From positions 62,001 to 126,000 of the forward strand of contig NZ_OENE01000004.1 of the NCBI RefSeq assembly GCF_900239495.1: 64,000 nucleotides of DNA, written 5' to 3'. Origin of the DNA: Tenacibaculum finnmarkense genomovar ulcerans. GTDB taxonomy: Bacteria > Bacteroidota > Bacteroidia > Flavobacteriales > Flavobacteriaceae. The notes beneath the pieces are model-generated. The model was not told where the DNA came from. It was given only the letters and a program-made list of their open reading frames with translations, and did not search any database. The position numbers were made by a program, and so were the translations under genes. Numbering within the stretch: the stretch's first letter is position 1; every line of letters begins with the position of its first letter. This document shows, one piece after another, positions 25,322 to 33,906 of this stretch.

Positions 25322-26707
25322 ATGAAAGTTACTAAAATATTTAAAGGATTTATAGTCCTTGCAGTTGCAACCTTTATTTCTTGTGATGATTTTGGCGATA
25401 TTAATGTAAACCCAAATGAACCAACTACTGCCCAGGCAACTTATTTACTAACCAATGCAATTTATACGGTAGGAAATCAAACGACTAGCGGTGGTTTTAC
25501 CTACGCAAGTATTTTAATGCAAGAGCAAGGGAAGTCTGATTTTAATGTAATAGATCAATATAAAATTGATGCCAATAATTCACTTTGGATTACCAATAAC
25601 AGGCTTTTAGGAGATATGAATGACGTTTTAAAAGAGCAAAAAACAAATGCCTCGATTAAAGCTGTTGCCAAAATAATGAAGGCTTTTATTGGCGCACAAT
25701 TAACCGATTTATATGGTCCGATTCCTTTTTTTGAAGCAGGCGATAAAAATAATTTAACACCAAAATACGATAAACAAAAGGATATTTATACGGCTTCAAA
25801 TGGTGTTTTGCAATTACTTTCTCAGGCTGTGAGTACTTTATCAAAAGATAAATCTTCAATAACAGGAGATGTAATGTTTGCGGGAAATAAAAATGCTTGG
25901 ATAAAATTTGCAAATGTTTTAAGATTGCGTTATTTGCTTAGGATTAGTGATAAATACCCCAATGCGGCTGCTCAAATAAATCAGATTGTAGCCTCAGGAG
26001 ATATTTTTAAATCGAATGCCGATAATGCTATTTTACCATTTACTTCAGCACCAAATAATTGGTATTTATCAACAGCAAGAGAAGGCGATTTTAAAATTTT
26101 AAACATTACAACGACTATTTTAAAAATGTTAACCGACAGACAAGATCCTCGAATTTCTTTTTATTATAAGCCAAACGCGTCAAATACCTATGTAGGAATA
26201 ACACCAGGTTCAAATGATAGATCGGTTAATTACACTGGTTTATCGGATAATTTAAGAGCAAGCAATGTATTAGATATGGTTTTTGCAAGCTATTTTGAGC
26301 AGGAGTTTATTTTATCCGAAGCAGCAAGCAAAGGTTTTATCGATAGCTCAAAAGCAAAATTACATTATGAAAATGCGGTAAAAGCAAATTTTGAATATAG
26401 AAATATAGAAATTCCTACGGATTATTTAACTGCAACATCAAAAGGAGCCTTTAAAGGAACGGTAGAAAATATTATAACACAAAAATACTTGGCAAATATC
26501 ATGTCGGGTTATGAGTCTTGGTTTGATTATCGAAGAACAGGATTTCCTGTTTTAACAGCAGCGCTTAATAATACAAATTCAGATAAAATACCAGTGCGAT
26601 TTAAATATCCATCGGAAGAAACTTTTACTAATAAAGTAAATAATACCACAGCAGTTTCTTGGTTAGGAGAAAATAATTATAACGCTGAATCTTGGTGGGA
26701 TAAATAA
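25322..26707 (+). CDS. SusD/RagB-family nutrient-binding lipoprotein (SusD-like_2 type)
   Basis: 461 residues. Lipoprotein signal MKVTKIFKGFIVLAVATFISC followed by DDFGDINVNPNEPT, the typical opening of the shorter SusD-like_2 group. Helical TPR-like scaffold; C-terminal SGYESWFDYRRTGFP is conserved. It lies on the cell surface and caps the SusC pore encoded 28 bases upstream. A terminator separates it from the phosphatase gene. Confidence 0.93.
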   Translation: MKVTKIFKGFIVLAVATFISCDDFGDINVNPNEPTTAQATYLLTNAIYTVGNQTTSGGFTYASILMQEQGKSDFNVIDQYKIDANNSLWITNNRLLGDMNDVLKEQKTNASIKAVAKIMKAFIGAQLTDLYGPIPFFEAGDKNNLTPKYDKQKDIYTASNGVLQLLSQAVSTLSKDKSSITGDVMFAGNKNAWIKFANVLRLRYLLRISDKYPNAAAQINQIVASGDIFKSNADNAILPFTSAPNNWYLSTAREGDFKILNITTTILKMLTDRQDPRISFYYKPNASNTYVGITPGSNDRSVNYTGLSDNLRASNVLDMVFASYFEQEFILSEAASKGFIDSSKAKLHYENAVKANFEYRNIEIPTDYLTATSKGAFKGTVENIITQKYLANIMSGYESWFDYRRTGFPVLTAALNNTNSDKIPVRFKYPSEETFTNKVNNTTAVSWLGENNYNAESWWDK

Positions 26708-26737
26708 AAGAATAAAATAAATTTTAAAGACAAACCA

Positions 26738-26785
26738 AACCTGTTGTGATTATTGTTTTGCAAAGCAATTACAGCAGGTTTTTTT
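26738..26785 (+). terminator. Terminator between susD-like and phosphatase genes
   Basis: AACCTG (26738-26743) pairs with CAGGTT (26775-26780) and the stem continues through TTGTGATT/AATTACAG with wobble pairs; a T-run follows at 26779-26785. It overlaps the region before the phosphatase ATG at 26813, so it may attenuate rather than fully stop transcription. Confidence 0.65.
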
Positions 26786-26812
26786 AATATTAGTACTTCA
26801 AATAAAGTAATT

Positions 26813-27979
26813 ATGATAAAAATAAAAGTGTTTTTTATCTTGTTTTTAATAGCTTTAACTGCCTGTAATAAACAAGTAAATAATAAAAATAATCAGCAAG
26901 AAGAAAATAAACAAGCCCAAAAGAAACCTGCTACCCCAAAAGTTGTTTTAATAACGTTAGATGGTGTTCGTTGGCAAGAATTATTTTCAGGAGCAGATTC
27001 TCTGTTAATTTCTAATGATAAATATGTAAAAGACACTGCAGTATTAGCATCGCATTTTTGGGCAAAAAAACCAAGTAAAAGAAGGGAAGTTTTGTTTCCT
27101 TTTATGTGGAGTTATATCGCTAAAAATGGTGTTATTTATGGAAATAGAAAGGAAGGTAATAAAGTAAATTTAACCAATAATCGTTGGTTTTCATATCCTG
27201 GTTATAGTGAAATTTTATGTGGATTATCAGATGATAAAAGGATAAAAAGCAATGCTAAAATTGATAATCCTAATAAAACAATTTTAGAATTAGTAAATAA
27301 TTCAGAAGCTTATAAAAATAAGGTAGCTGCTTTTGCTAGTTGGGATGTTTTTCCGAGTATTATTAATAGAACAAGAAGTAAATTACCAATAAATGCAGGT
27401 TTTGAATCTGCCGATAGAACAACAGGTATTTCAGCGGTAGAAAAACAATTAAATAGCTATCAAAAACAAACACCAAGCCCTTGGCACAATGTACGATTAG
27501 ACGTTTTTACACATAATTACGCTCTTAATTACATGAAAGAAAAACATCCTGATTTGGTTTATATAGCCTACGGAGAAACCGATGATTTTGCCCACGATGG
27601 TAAATATGATCAGTATTTAAACGCTATAAAAAGATCGGATACTTTTATTAAAGATTTGTGGAATTTTGTTCAAAATGATACTTATTACAAAAACAACACT
27701 ACCTTTATTATAACCACAGATCACGGACGGGGAACAGTGCCTTTAAAAACATGGAAACATCACGGGAATAACTTAAAAGACCATGGTAAAACATATACAA
27801 TTAAAGGATCAGACCAGGTTTGGCTTGCTGCTTTTGGAAGTGGAATTAAAAAGCAAGGAGAAATAAAGATTCAAAATCAGTTGTATAGTAATCAAATAGC
27901 TACGACGATTGAAAATATCTTAAAGGTGGATGTTTTAACAGGTGAAGCAAGTAAAGAAAAATTACCATTTATAGATTAA
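26813..27979 (+). CDS. Alkaline-phosphatase-superfamily lipoprotein (phosphodiesterase/phosphatase)
   Basis: 388 residues from the ATG at 26813; it opens a lipoprotein signal (MIKIKVFFILFLIALTAC). An earlier in-frame TTG lies inside the terminator stem and is rejected. Metal-site motifs of the superfamily: VVLITLDGVRWQELFSG, the nucleophile region SYPGYSEILCG, YGETDDFAHDGKY and ITTDHGRG. It probably sits in the periplasm or on the outer membrane and frees phosphate or hydrolyses nucleotide/phosphodiester substrates for the adjacent SusC/SusD importer. The exact substrate is unknown. Confidence 0.85.
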   Translation: MIKIKVFFILFLIALTACNKQVNNKNNQQEENKQAQKKPATPKVVLITLDGVRWQELFSGADSLLISNDKYVKDTAVLASHFWAKKPSKRREVLFPFMWSYIAKNGVIYGNRKEGNKVNLTNNRWFSYPGYSEILCGLSDDKRIKSNAKIDNPNKTILELVNNSEAYKNKVAAFASWDVFPSIINRTRSKLPINAGFESADRTTGISAVEKQLNSYQKQTPSPWHNVRLDVFTHNYALNYMKEKHPDLVYIAYGETDDFAHDGKYDQYLNAIKRSDTFIKDLWNFVQNDTYYKNNTTFIITTDHGRGTVPLKTWKHHGNNLKDHGKTYTIKGSDQVWLAAFGSGIKKQGEIKIQNQLYSNQIATTIENILKVDVLTGEASKEKLPFID

Positions 27980-28014
27980 AGTCTGTACTGTTTTTTGTGT
28001 AAAAAAAGTAAAAA

Positions 28015-28043
28015 AAAGACTTCCTGGGAAAAGGAAGTCTTTT
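28015..28043. terminator. Bidirectional terminator between phosphatase and response-regulator genes
   Basis: AAAGACTTCC (28015-28024) pairs with GGAAGTCTTT (28033-28042) around an 8-base loop, flanked by A- and T-rich runs, between convergent genes. Confidence 0.85.
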
Positions 28044-28067
28044 GTACTGTTTTTATGTTGTAGATAA

Positions 28068-28766
28068 TTATACTTTTTCTAACAATCGAAAACCTTCCCC
28101 GTGGATATTGATAATTTCAACATTTTCATCACCCTTTAAGTATTTTCGAAGTTTAGCGATATACACATCCATACTTCTAGAAGTGAAATAATTATCATCT
28201 CTCCAAATTTTTGTTAAGGCTAATTCACGTGGCATTAAATCATTTTTATGCACCGCTAACATTCTTAATAATTTACTTTCTTTTGGCGAAAGTTTTTGAG
28301 CCTCAGCACCATTAAGTGAAAGATGACGTAATTTAGAATTAAATTCGAAGTTACCAATTTTAAATTCAAATTCATCAGAATCACTTGACTTTTCGTTCTC
28401 TTTACGTTGTAAAATTGCTTTTATCTTATGTAATAAAACTTCCGAATCAAAAGGTTTATTTAAATAATCATCAGCACCAACTTGATATCCTCTTAAAACA
28501 TCTTCTTTTAATGTTTTAGCAGTTAAAAATATAATAGGCACTTCTTTGTTTGTTGCTCGGATATCTTGCGCTAATGAAAAACCATCTTTACGAGGCATCA
28601 TTACATCTAAAATACATAAATCATATTCACCGTTTTTAAACATAATTAATCCGTCAATACCATCTTTGGCAAGTGTAACGTTATAATCGTTTAAGGCTAA
28701 ATAATCTTTAAGAACTGTTCCGAAATTAGGATCGTCTTCTACTAATAATATTTTTTTGCTTCCCAT
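28068..28766 (-). CDS. OmpR-family response regulator, RprY-like
   Basis: 232 residues. Receiver domain with acidic pocket Glu10-Asp11-Asp12, phospho-acceptor Asp54 (CILDVMMP), Thr in FLTAK and Lys in NKPF; winged-helix output domain from ~135 with LSPKESKLLRMLAVH and the C-terminal INIHGEGFRLLE. Its start lies 10 bases past the stop of the kinase gene, so the two form a two-component pair. The sequence closely resembles RprY of Bacteroides; that name is from memory and the target genes are unknown. Confidence 0.93.
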   Translation of the reverse strand: MGSKKILLVEDDPNFGTVLKDYLALNDYNVTLAKDGIDGLIMFKNGEYDLCILDVMMPRKDGFSLAQDIRATNKEVPIIFLTAKTLKEDVLRGYQVGADDYLNKPFDSEVLLHKIKAILQRKENEKSSDSDEFEFKIGNFEFNSKLRHLSLNGAEAQKLSPKESKLLRMLAVHKNDLMPRELALTKIWRDDNYFTSRSMDVYIAKLRKYLKGDENVEIINIHGEGFRLLEKV

Positions 28767-28776
28767 GTATTTTATT

Positions 28777-30339
28777 TTATATTAATGGTAATTTCACTGT
28801 AAATAAGCTTCCTTTACCTTTTTCACTTTCAACGTAAATAGACCCTTGATGGTTGTCAATAATTTCTTTTACATAAGCCAATCCTAAACCGTGTCCTTTT
28901 ACGTTGTGTATGTTTCCGTTATGTTCTCTGTAAAATTTATCAAAAATATATTTCTGAGCATTTCTACTCATTCCAATTCCTTGGTCTTTTACTTTAAAAA
29001 TAAAGTATTTATTGGTGCTTTCGGTGTAAATATCAATTTTAGGCGCGCCTTCTGAATATTTTAAAGCGTTTTCTAATATATTCACGATAATATTTGTTAG
29101 GTGAAATTGGTTTCCAAGAACCTCGGTAGATATTGCTTGATAATGCGGAGTTACCGTTCCGTTTTTATCATCAACTAATAATTGAATATGTTCAATAGCC
29201 TCTTCAATAGTATCGTGCATGTCGGTGGCATCTTTAGTAATTTCAATCTGATTTTTTTCTAATCTCGAAATTCGTAAAACATTTTCAACCTGTCCGTGCA
29301 TTCGTTTATTTTCTTCACGGATCATTTTTACATAGCGCTTTATTTTTTCAGGTTCTGATATTATTTTTGGGTTTTTAATGGCATCTAAAGCTAAATTTAT
29401 AGTTGCAATAGGTGTTTTAAACTCGTGGGTCATATTATTGATAAAATCGGTCTTTATTGCCGATATTTTCTTTTGACGAATTAATTGATATAATGACGTT
29501 GTAAAAGCCGCAATAATGATAATTATAAATAATAAAGAAAGCCCTAAAACATTAAATATTTCTGATAATAATTTTTTTCGTTCATTAGGAAATTTTATAT
29601 ATAACTTATATTTGCTAATGCCGTTATTATCGGCTAATAAAGGGTAATTTGCATCGTTTGGCTTTATGTTAAAATAACCCGATTTTAATTGCGTAGCCAA
29701 GCCATCTTCATATACACCGTATTTAAATTTTTGGGTGATATTCATTTTAGCCAATTCTTCTTTGATGGTAAAATTAAGTTCTTTATTGCTAATTCGTTGA
29801 TTTATAGGGAAGATTTTTTTTCTTTCCTGCAACATATCTTCAATTAATTGTTTATTGAATTTAGGATAGGTTTTAAATCTGGAAACCCGACGTTCTTTAA
29901 CAAAGGGTGTAAAATCATTATTTGATTTCATTATTTGGGAAAAATAAAAATCTTGTTTCCCCGAATACCGCTTAATAACAATAGAGTCATTGTTAATAAA
30001 ATCACCAGGCATTTTAATGCTTTCTCCTAAAACAGTTGTTCCGAAGGTAAATTTTCTTTTATTAGTGGTGTCTATTTGTTGAAATAAATAGGTGGTTATT
30101 TTTGCTTTGGAAACAAATTTTTTATCCTTAAGAAACTCTTGATTGTTTTGAAAAAAATCAGCGTACTCTCTTTCTTTAATCCTTTCAGAAGTTCTAGCTA
30201 ATGCAATTTTGATGTTGTTGTCAAATTGTTGTTGCTTGTTTTTTACAGCGTCTTTAATCCAATATACTTGAACTGAGATGATTCCTATTAAAGAAATACT
30301 CATTAAAACAACAATAAGAATAAAGATTTTCTTACCCAT
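28777..30339 (-). CDS. Membrane sensor histidine kinase, RprX-like
   Basis: 520 residues. Membrane segment at ~5-27, a ~235-residue periplasmic sensor region, second membrane segment at ~266-288, then the dimerisation domain with phospho-histidine His305 (NNMTHEFKTP) and the ATPase domain with N box NILENALKYS, G1 KDQGIGMS and G2 GHGLGLAYV. It phosphorylates the regulator encoded just downstream. The sensed signal is unknown; envelope stress is the usual guess for RprXY-like pairs. Confidence 0.93.
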   Translation of the reverse strand: MGKKIFILIVVLMSISLIGIISVQVYWIKDAVKNKQQQFDNNIKIALARTSERIKEREYADFFQNNQEFLKDKKFVSKAKITTYLFQQIDTTNKRKFTFGTTVLGESIKMPGDFINNDSIVIKRYSGKQDFYFSQIMKSNNDFTPFVKERRVSRFKTYPKFNKQLIEDMLQERKKIFPINQRISNKELNFTIKEELAKMNITQKFKYGVYEDGLATQLKSGYFNIKPNDANYPLLADNNGISKYKLYIKFPNERKKLLSEIFNVLGLSLLFIIIIIAAFTTSLYQLIRQKKISAIKTDFINNMTHEFKTPIATINLALDAIKNPKIISEPEKIKRYVKMIREENKRMHGQVENVLRISRLEKNQIEITKDATDMHDTIEEAIEHIQLLVDDKNGTVTPHYQAISTEVLGNQFHLTNIIVNILENALKYSEGAPKIDIYTESTNKYFIFKVKDQGIGMSRNAQKYIFDKFYREHNGNIHNVKGHGLGLAYVKEIIDNHQGSIYVESEKGKGSLFTVKLPLI

Positions 30340-30444
30340 TATCCAAAAATAAATTAATAAACTGAAGAGAGCGTTGCTTTTAACGTATATTAACTAAGTT
30401 TTTATGAAATTAAGACAAATTTAACAAAAATGCTTTGTAAAACG

Positions 30445-31038
30445 TTAATTTTTTACTTTTTTAGTTAAAATAGCATGAATTATTGCCACCTGCTGTTGTG
30501 TTTTTTTACGGATAATATTTTCAATAATATAATGAGATTGTAGTGTTTTTTTAGTTTGACTCCATTGATTATTAATACGGCTTCTAACGGCATCAATTGT
30601 AGTGTTATCTCTTTTTAAAACACGTTCAATTCTAATGTTTTCAGGGGCTGTTACGGTAATTATTTTATCACAAAAAATATTGCTACCATTTTCAAAAAGA
30701 ATGGCATTTTCGTATAAAATGTAGTTTTTATCGGCATTTTTAAGAATAAAGTCTTTAAAATGATTGTTTACCACAGGATGTACAATGGCGTTTAAAATAG
30801 CTAATTTATCTTTATTATTAAAAACAATATTTGCTAAAAAAGGCTTGTTTAATTGCTTGTTTTTGTAAACATCTTCACCAAATTCAGCGATTAATTTTGT
30901 TTTAATTTCATCCGAAGAGTTCATTAATTTTTTAGCTTCATTATCTGCAATATAAATAGCACTGTTTTTATACTCAGCAAACATTTTTACTACCGTAGAT
31001 TTTCCGCTACCAATACCACCTGTTAAACCTATAACCAT
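30445..31038 (-). CDS. coaE: CoaE, dephospho-CoA kinase
   Basis: 197 residues. P-loop GLTGGIGSGKST at the N-terminus, then YIADNEAKKLM (Asp of the substrate site), HPVV and RVLKRDNTT. It performs the last step of coenzyme A synthesis, 3'-phosphorylation of dephospho-CoA. Its ATG overlaps the stop of the YbbR-like gene by one base (TAATG), so it is translationally coupled. Confidence 0.96.
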   Translation of the reverse strand: MVIGLTGGIGSGKSTVVKMFAEYKNSAIYIADNEAKKLMNSSDEIKTKLIAEFGEDVYKNKQLNKPFLANIVFNNKDKLAILNAIVHPVVNNHFKDFILKNADKNYILYENAILFENGSNIFCDKIITVTAPENIRIERVLKRDNTTIDAVRSRINNQWSQTKKTLQSHYIIENIIRKKTQQQVAIIHAILTKKVKN

Positions 31039-31973
31039 TATTTTTGTGTTTTTTTATGTATTAAAAAATCTATTTTTTTAGGAACTATTCGCAGTATTGT
31101 AATAGAATCAGGAAATTGAATTAATTTAGGCGTTAAATAAGAAGTTTCGTTACTTGTTATCTGTTTATAATCGCAGGCTATTTTAAATAAATTGGCATTT
31201 ATTTTATTAAAGTTTTTTAAGCCTACCTTGTAAATTATCTTTACTTTTTTAGGAAATATATTGATGTTTTTTGGTGCATTTTTGATGCTAATAGGCACTT
31301 CTATTTCACCTTCTGTAAATTTATCAACAATGATGCTTATTTTGGCAGAATTAACCTCTTTTTTTAGTTTTTCAGGTGTTTCAATAGTCCCTTTAAGTGT
31401 GGTGCTTTCAGAAATATTTTCTAGCGTTATTTTTTTTAAATTTAAAAAAGTAATTTTATCAATTAAAGAAGTTTCTCCAGAAATTAACACATGGCTAGGA
31501 GTTATTTTTATAGGGCTAGCTAAGTCATAACCTAATTGAAACTTGAGTTCTAAATTTGCTTTTAAAGGTACTTTTTTTGACGCTAAAGTTCCCATTTCTA
31601 AAGGAATACTGTCTCTTTGAAATTTAATCAATTCAATTCCTGAATTTAGCTGTCGCTGTACTTCTGAATAGCTATTTTTAGTTAAAAAATAATAGGCATT
31701 ATTTTTTTTCTTATGGGCTTTTTCTAAATTGAGTTTTATATTAGAATTTATAAAATTTTGGGCAATTAATTTAAAACCACTTCCTTTTACTACAAGTGCT
31801 ATTTTTTTAATGGGCGTATTAATAATTGTTTTTTGTATGGCAATATTGTTATAAGTTACTACTGTTTCTATTTCGGTAGTATATTGTTTTGATAAATTTA
31901 TAAGCAACCAAAAAAGTACGGAAGCTGATAAAAATCCAAAAAAGGTTTTTGGTATGTTAAAGGTTTTTTTCAA
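31038..31973 (-). CDS. YbbR-like domain protein
   Basis: 311 residues, one N-terminal membrane segment (FFGFLSASVLFWLLINL, ~12-28), then repeated beta-rich YbbR-type units in the periplasm, e.g. VEVPISIKNAP-like EGEIEVPISIKNAPKNINIF. In Firmicutes the related CdaR controls the diadenylate cyclase CdaA; no cyclase gene lies here, so that role is only a possibility. It sits between YajC and CoaE in a minus-strand cluster and overlaps coaE by one base. Confidence 0.8.
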   Translation of the reverse strand: MKKTFNIPKTFFGFLSASVLFWLLINLSKQYTTEIETVVTYNNIAIQKTIINTPIKKIALVVKGSGFKLIAQNFINSNIKLNLEKAHKKKNNAYYFLTKNSYSEVQRQLNSGIELIKFQRDSIPLEMGTLASKKVPLKANLELKFQLGYDLASPIKITPSHVLISGETSLIDKITFLNLKKITLENISESTTLKGTIETPEKLKKEVNSAKISIIVDKFTEGEIEVPISIKNAPKNINIFPKKVKIIYKVGLKNFNKINANLFKIACDYKQITSNETSYLTPKLIQFPDSITILRIVPKKIDFLIHKKTQK

Positions 31974-32008
31974 AGTGTTGAATATGCTGCAATCTACATA
32001 AAAAACAA

Positions 32009-32036
32009 AAAAAGAGCGCTAATTAGCGCTCTTTTT
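32009..32036 (-). terminator. Terminator after yajC
   Basis: AAAAAGAGCGCTAA (32009-32022) followed directly by its perfect complement (32023-32036), just past the minus-strand yajC stop at 32055; T-run on the minus strand. It separates the nusB-DUF1573-yajC unit from ybbR-coaE. Confidence 0.85.
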
Positions 32037-32054
32037 TATAAAAAGTAGTAGTTG

Positions 32055-32372
32055 TTATTTTTTAACCGCTGTGTATTTTTTGCTTAATTCCATTGAAATA
32101 GCAGAGCGTTCAAATTTAATTTTACCAGCACCTGTTTCAATAGTAACAGTATTTTCGGTATCGTTAATTTCAACAATTTTACCATGAATACCACTAGAGG
32201 TAATTACTTTAATTCCTTTGACAACAGTAGCTTGGAATTTTTTTTCATCTTTTTGACGTTTCATCTGTGGACGAATAATCAAAAAATAAAAAACACCTAT
32301 CATTGCTACAAAAGGAAGCATATTCATAATACTTTCTTGGGTACTTGCTTGTAAAAAAATAGTTGTAAACAT
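32055..32372 (-). CDS. yajC: YajC, Sec translocase accessory subunit
   Basis: 105 residues. One membrane segment (MLPFVAMIGVFYFLIIRPQMKRQKDEKK, ~17-37) with the hallmark FYFLIIRPQ, followed by a small beta-rich cytoplasmic domain with VKVITSSGIHGKI-type sequence. It associates with SecDF. Its ATG overlaps the stop of the DUF1573 gene by one base. Confidence 0.95.
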   Translation of the reverse strand: MFTTIFLQASTQESIMNMLPFVAMIGVFYFLIIRPQMKRQKDEKKFQATVVKGIKVITSSGIHGKIVEINDTENTVTIETGAGKIKFERSAISMELSKKYTAVKK

Positions 32373-32839
32373 TATGCTGTTTTCTTTTTAGGAGTTACCA
32401 TACCTGTAATCTTAATAACTTCCTTACCTTTTACAGTGTTGGTTGTTAATGTAATAGATTTAGATTGTTTATTTGGTTTTCCACTGGTATTAAAACTTAC
32501 TTGAATTTCTCCAGTTTCTCCAGGTGCAATAGCGCCTTTAGGCCATACAGGTACTGTACATCCACAACTTGCTTGTGCATTTGTAATTACCAAGTCGGTT
32601 TTACCGCTGTTTGTTACCATAAAGGTAGTTTTAACAACTTCACCTTCGTTTACAGTTCCAAAATTATGCTCTTCTTTATCAAAAGAAATAGAAGCTGTTC
32701 CTTTACTAATAGAAACATCTCTTTTTTCAGCATTTTCTACATTCTCTTTTTTTACTTTAGATGAGGCATCGCTTTTTCCGCAAGAAATAAAAATTCCTGT
32801 TGAAAGAACAACTGCAATTGCTACTGCTATTTTCTTCAT
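32372..32839 (-). CDS. DUF1573-domain lipoprotein
   Basis: 155 residues from the ATG at 32839, which gives a clean lipoprotein signal (MKKIAVAIAVVLSTGIFISC). The open frame further upstream is not used. One DUF1573 Ig-like domain follows: HNFGTVNEGEVVKTTFMVTN, ASCGCTVPVWPKGAIAPGETG, SGKPNKQSKSITLTTN. The CGC cysteines are conserved in the family. It is probably an outer-membrane or periplasmic protein; no biochemical role is established. It lies between nusB and yajC, a common arrangement in this phylum. Confidence 0.9.
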   Translation of the reverse strand: MKKIAVAIAVVLSTGIFISCGKSDASSKVKKENVENAEKRDVSISKGTASISFDKEEHNFGTVNEGEVVKTTFMVTNSGKTDLVITNAQASCGCTVPVWPKGAIAPGETGEIQVSFNTSGKPNKQSKSITLTTNTVKGKEVIKITGMVTPKKKTA

Positions 32840-32879
32840 GTTAAATATTTTAATTTGTTTTGGTAAAAATAATAATTTT

Positions 32880-33818
32880 TTACAATAAACCTCTACCAAT
32901 TTTAACCATCTTATTTGATGCTAAGTAATCTTTCGATAATTTATCTAAAACACCATTAATAAAATAGCTACTCTTATTGGTTGAATAATCTTTTGCTACC
33001 TCAATATATTCGTTAATACTTACGCTACTAGGAATTGATGGGAAATGTAAAAATTCAGTAATCGACATTTTAATAATAATCATGTCAATATCGGCAATTC
33101 TATCAGCTTCCCAGTTAGGTGTTTTTTCAATAATATCGTCTTCGTAGGTATGCTGATTTAATGCCGTTTTTTGAAATAATTTAGACACAAACTGTTTGTC
33201 TTCACTATCTTTATAAAGGCTTCCAAGGATAAAAGGATTCTGTTCTTTTTGTTTGTTTAATGATTTAACAATCCAAGTGTTTACAAAAGGAATATCATCA
33301 ACCCAAGAAATCATTTTATCTTCAAAATAATCGGCTAATTTTTCGTTAGGCGCTATAATTTCTTTGAAAAAAGAAACTACAAAAGCACTATCAATATGGT
33401 ATGAATCACCTGTAGTATTTGCATAATTTTTATACAACTCACTGTTTAATAATTCATCTAAAATAATTCGTACATATTCACTATCAAGTTCCCAGTAATT
33501 AAGCTCATGAAGTTCAACATAAGCACTTAAACTGCTGCTTTCATTTAATTTATTGATTACTCGATTGTCAATAAATTTAGTGTTCGGGTTTAATTCTTCT
33601 TTAGTAGCAAGTATTTTCTTTTTAGAAAGCGCTATTCGCTTGTTTGCTAATTTTTGAACTTGAATTAATAGTTGAAGGTTCAAAACATATAAGTCATACA
33701 TTTTATCAATGCTGTCTTTTAAGAACTTTTCTTCTTTTAGGATGTCATCACTGTGCGATTGTTGCATGGCGTAAACCGACTGCATTACTTTAACTCGAAT
33801 ATGTCTTCTGTTAATCAT
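32880..33818 (-). CDS. nusB: NusB, transcription antitermination factor (long Bacteroidota form)
   Basis: 312 residues against ~140 for E. coli NusB. The N-terminus RRHIRVKVMQSVYAM is the NusB start motif, and the C-terminal ~120 residues (ADIDMIIIKMSITEFLHFPSIPSSVSINEYIEVAKDYSTNKSSYFINGVLDKL) are the conserved core. A ~150-residue insertion lies between them, normal for this phylum. It works with NusE in rRNA antitermination. Confidence 0.94.
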   Translation of the reverse strand: MINRRHIRVKVMQSVYAMQQSHSDDILKEEKFLKDSIDKMYDLYVLNLQLLIQVQKLANKRIALSKKKILATKEELNPNTKFIDNRVINKLNESSSLSAYVELHELNYWELDSEYVRIILDELLNSELYKNYANTTGDSYHIDSAFVVSFFKEIIAPNEKLADYFEDKMISWVDDIPFVNTWIVKSLNKQKEQNPFILGSLYKDSEDKQFVSKLFQKTALNQHTYEDDIIEKTPNWEADRIADIDMIIIKMSITEFLHFPSIPSSVSINEYIEVAKDYSTNKSSYFINGVLDKLSKDYLASNKMVKIGRGLL

Positions 33819-33849
33819 TTGAAAGAACTTTTAAAAACTTTAAAAAAAA

Positions 33850-33878
33850 AGAGCGATAGAAAGTATTTCTAACGCTCT
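33850..33878 (-). terminator. Terminator after the leucine dehydrogenase gene
   Basis: AGAGCG/CGCTCT plus TAGAAA/TTTCTA (33850-33862 with 33866-33878, one mismatch, 3-base loop), then a T-run on the minus strand. Confidence 0.8.
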
Positions 33879-33906
33879 GCAAAAGTAAAACTTTTTTATT
33901 TTTTAA

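Noticed and set aside
31261..31530. Plus-strand 89-codon hydrophobic open frame
   Set aside because: Antisense to the YbbR-like gene with no promoter or spacing that suggests translation.
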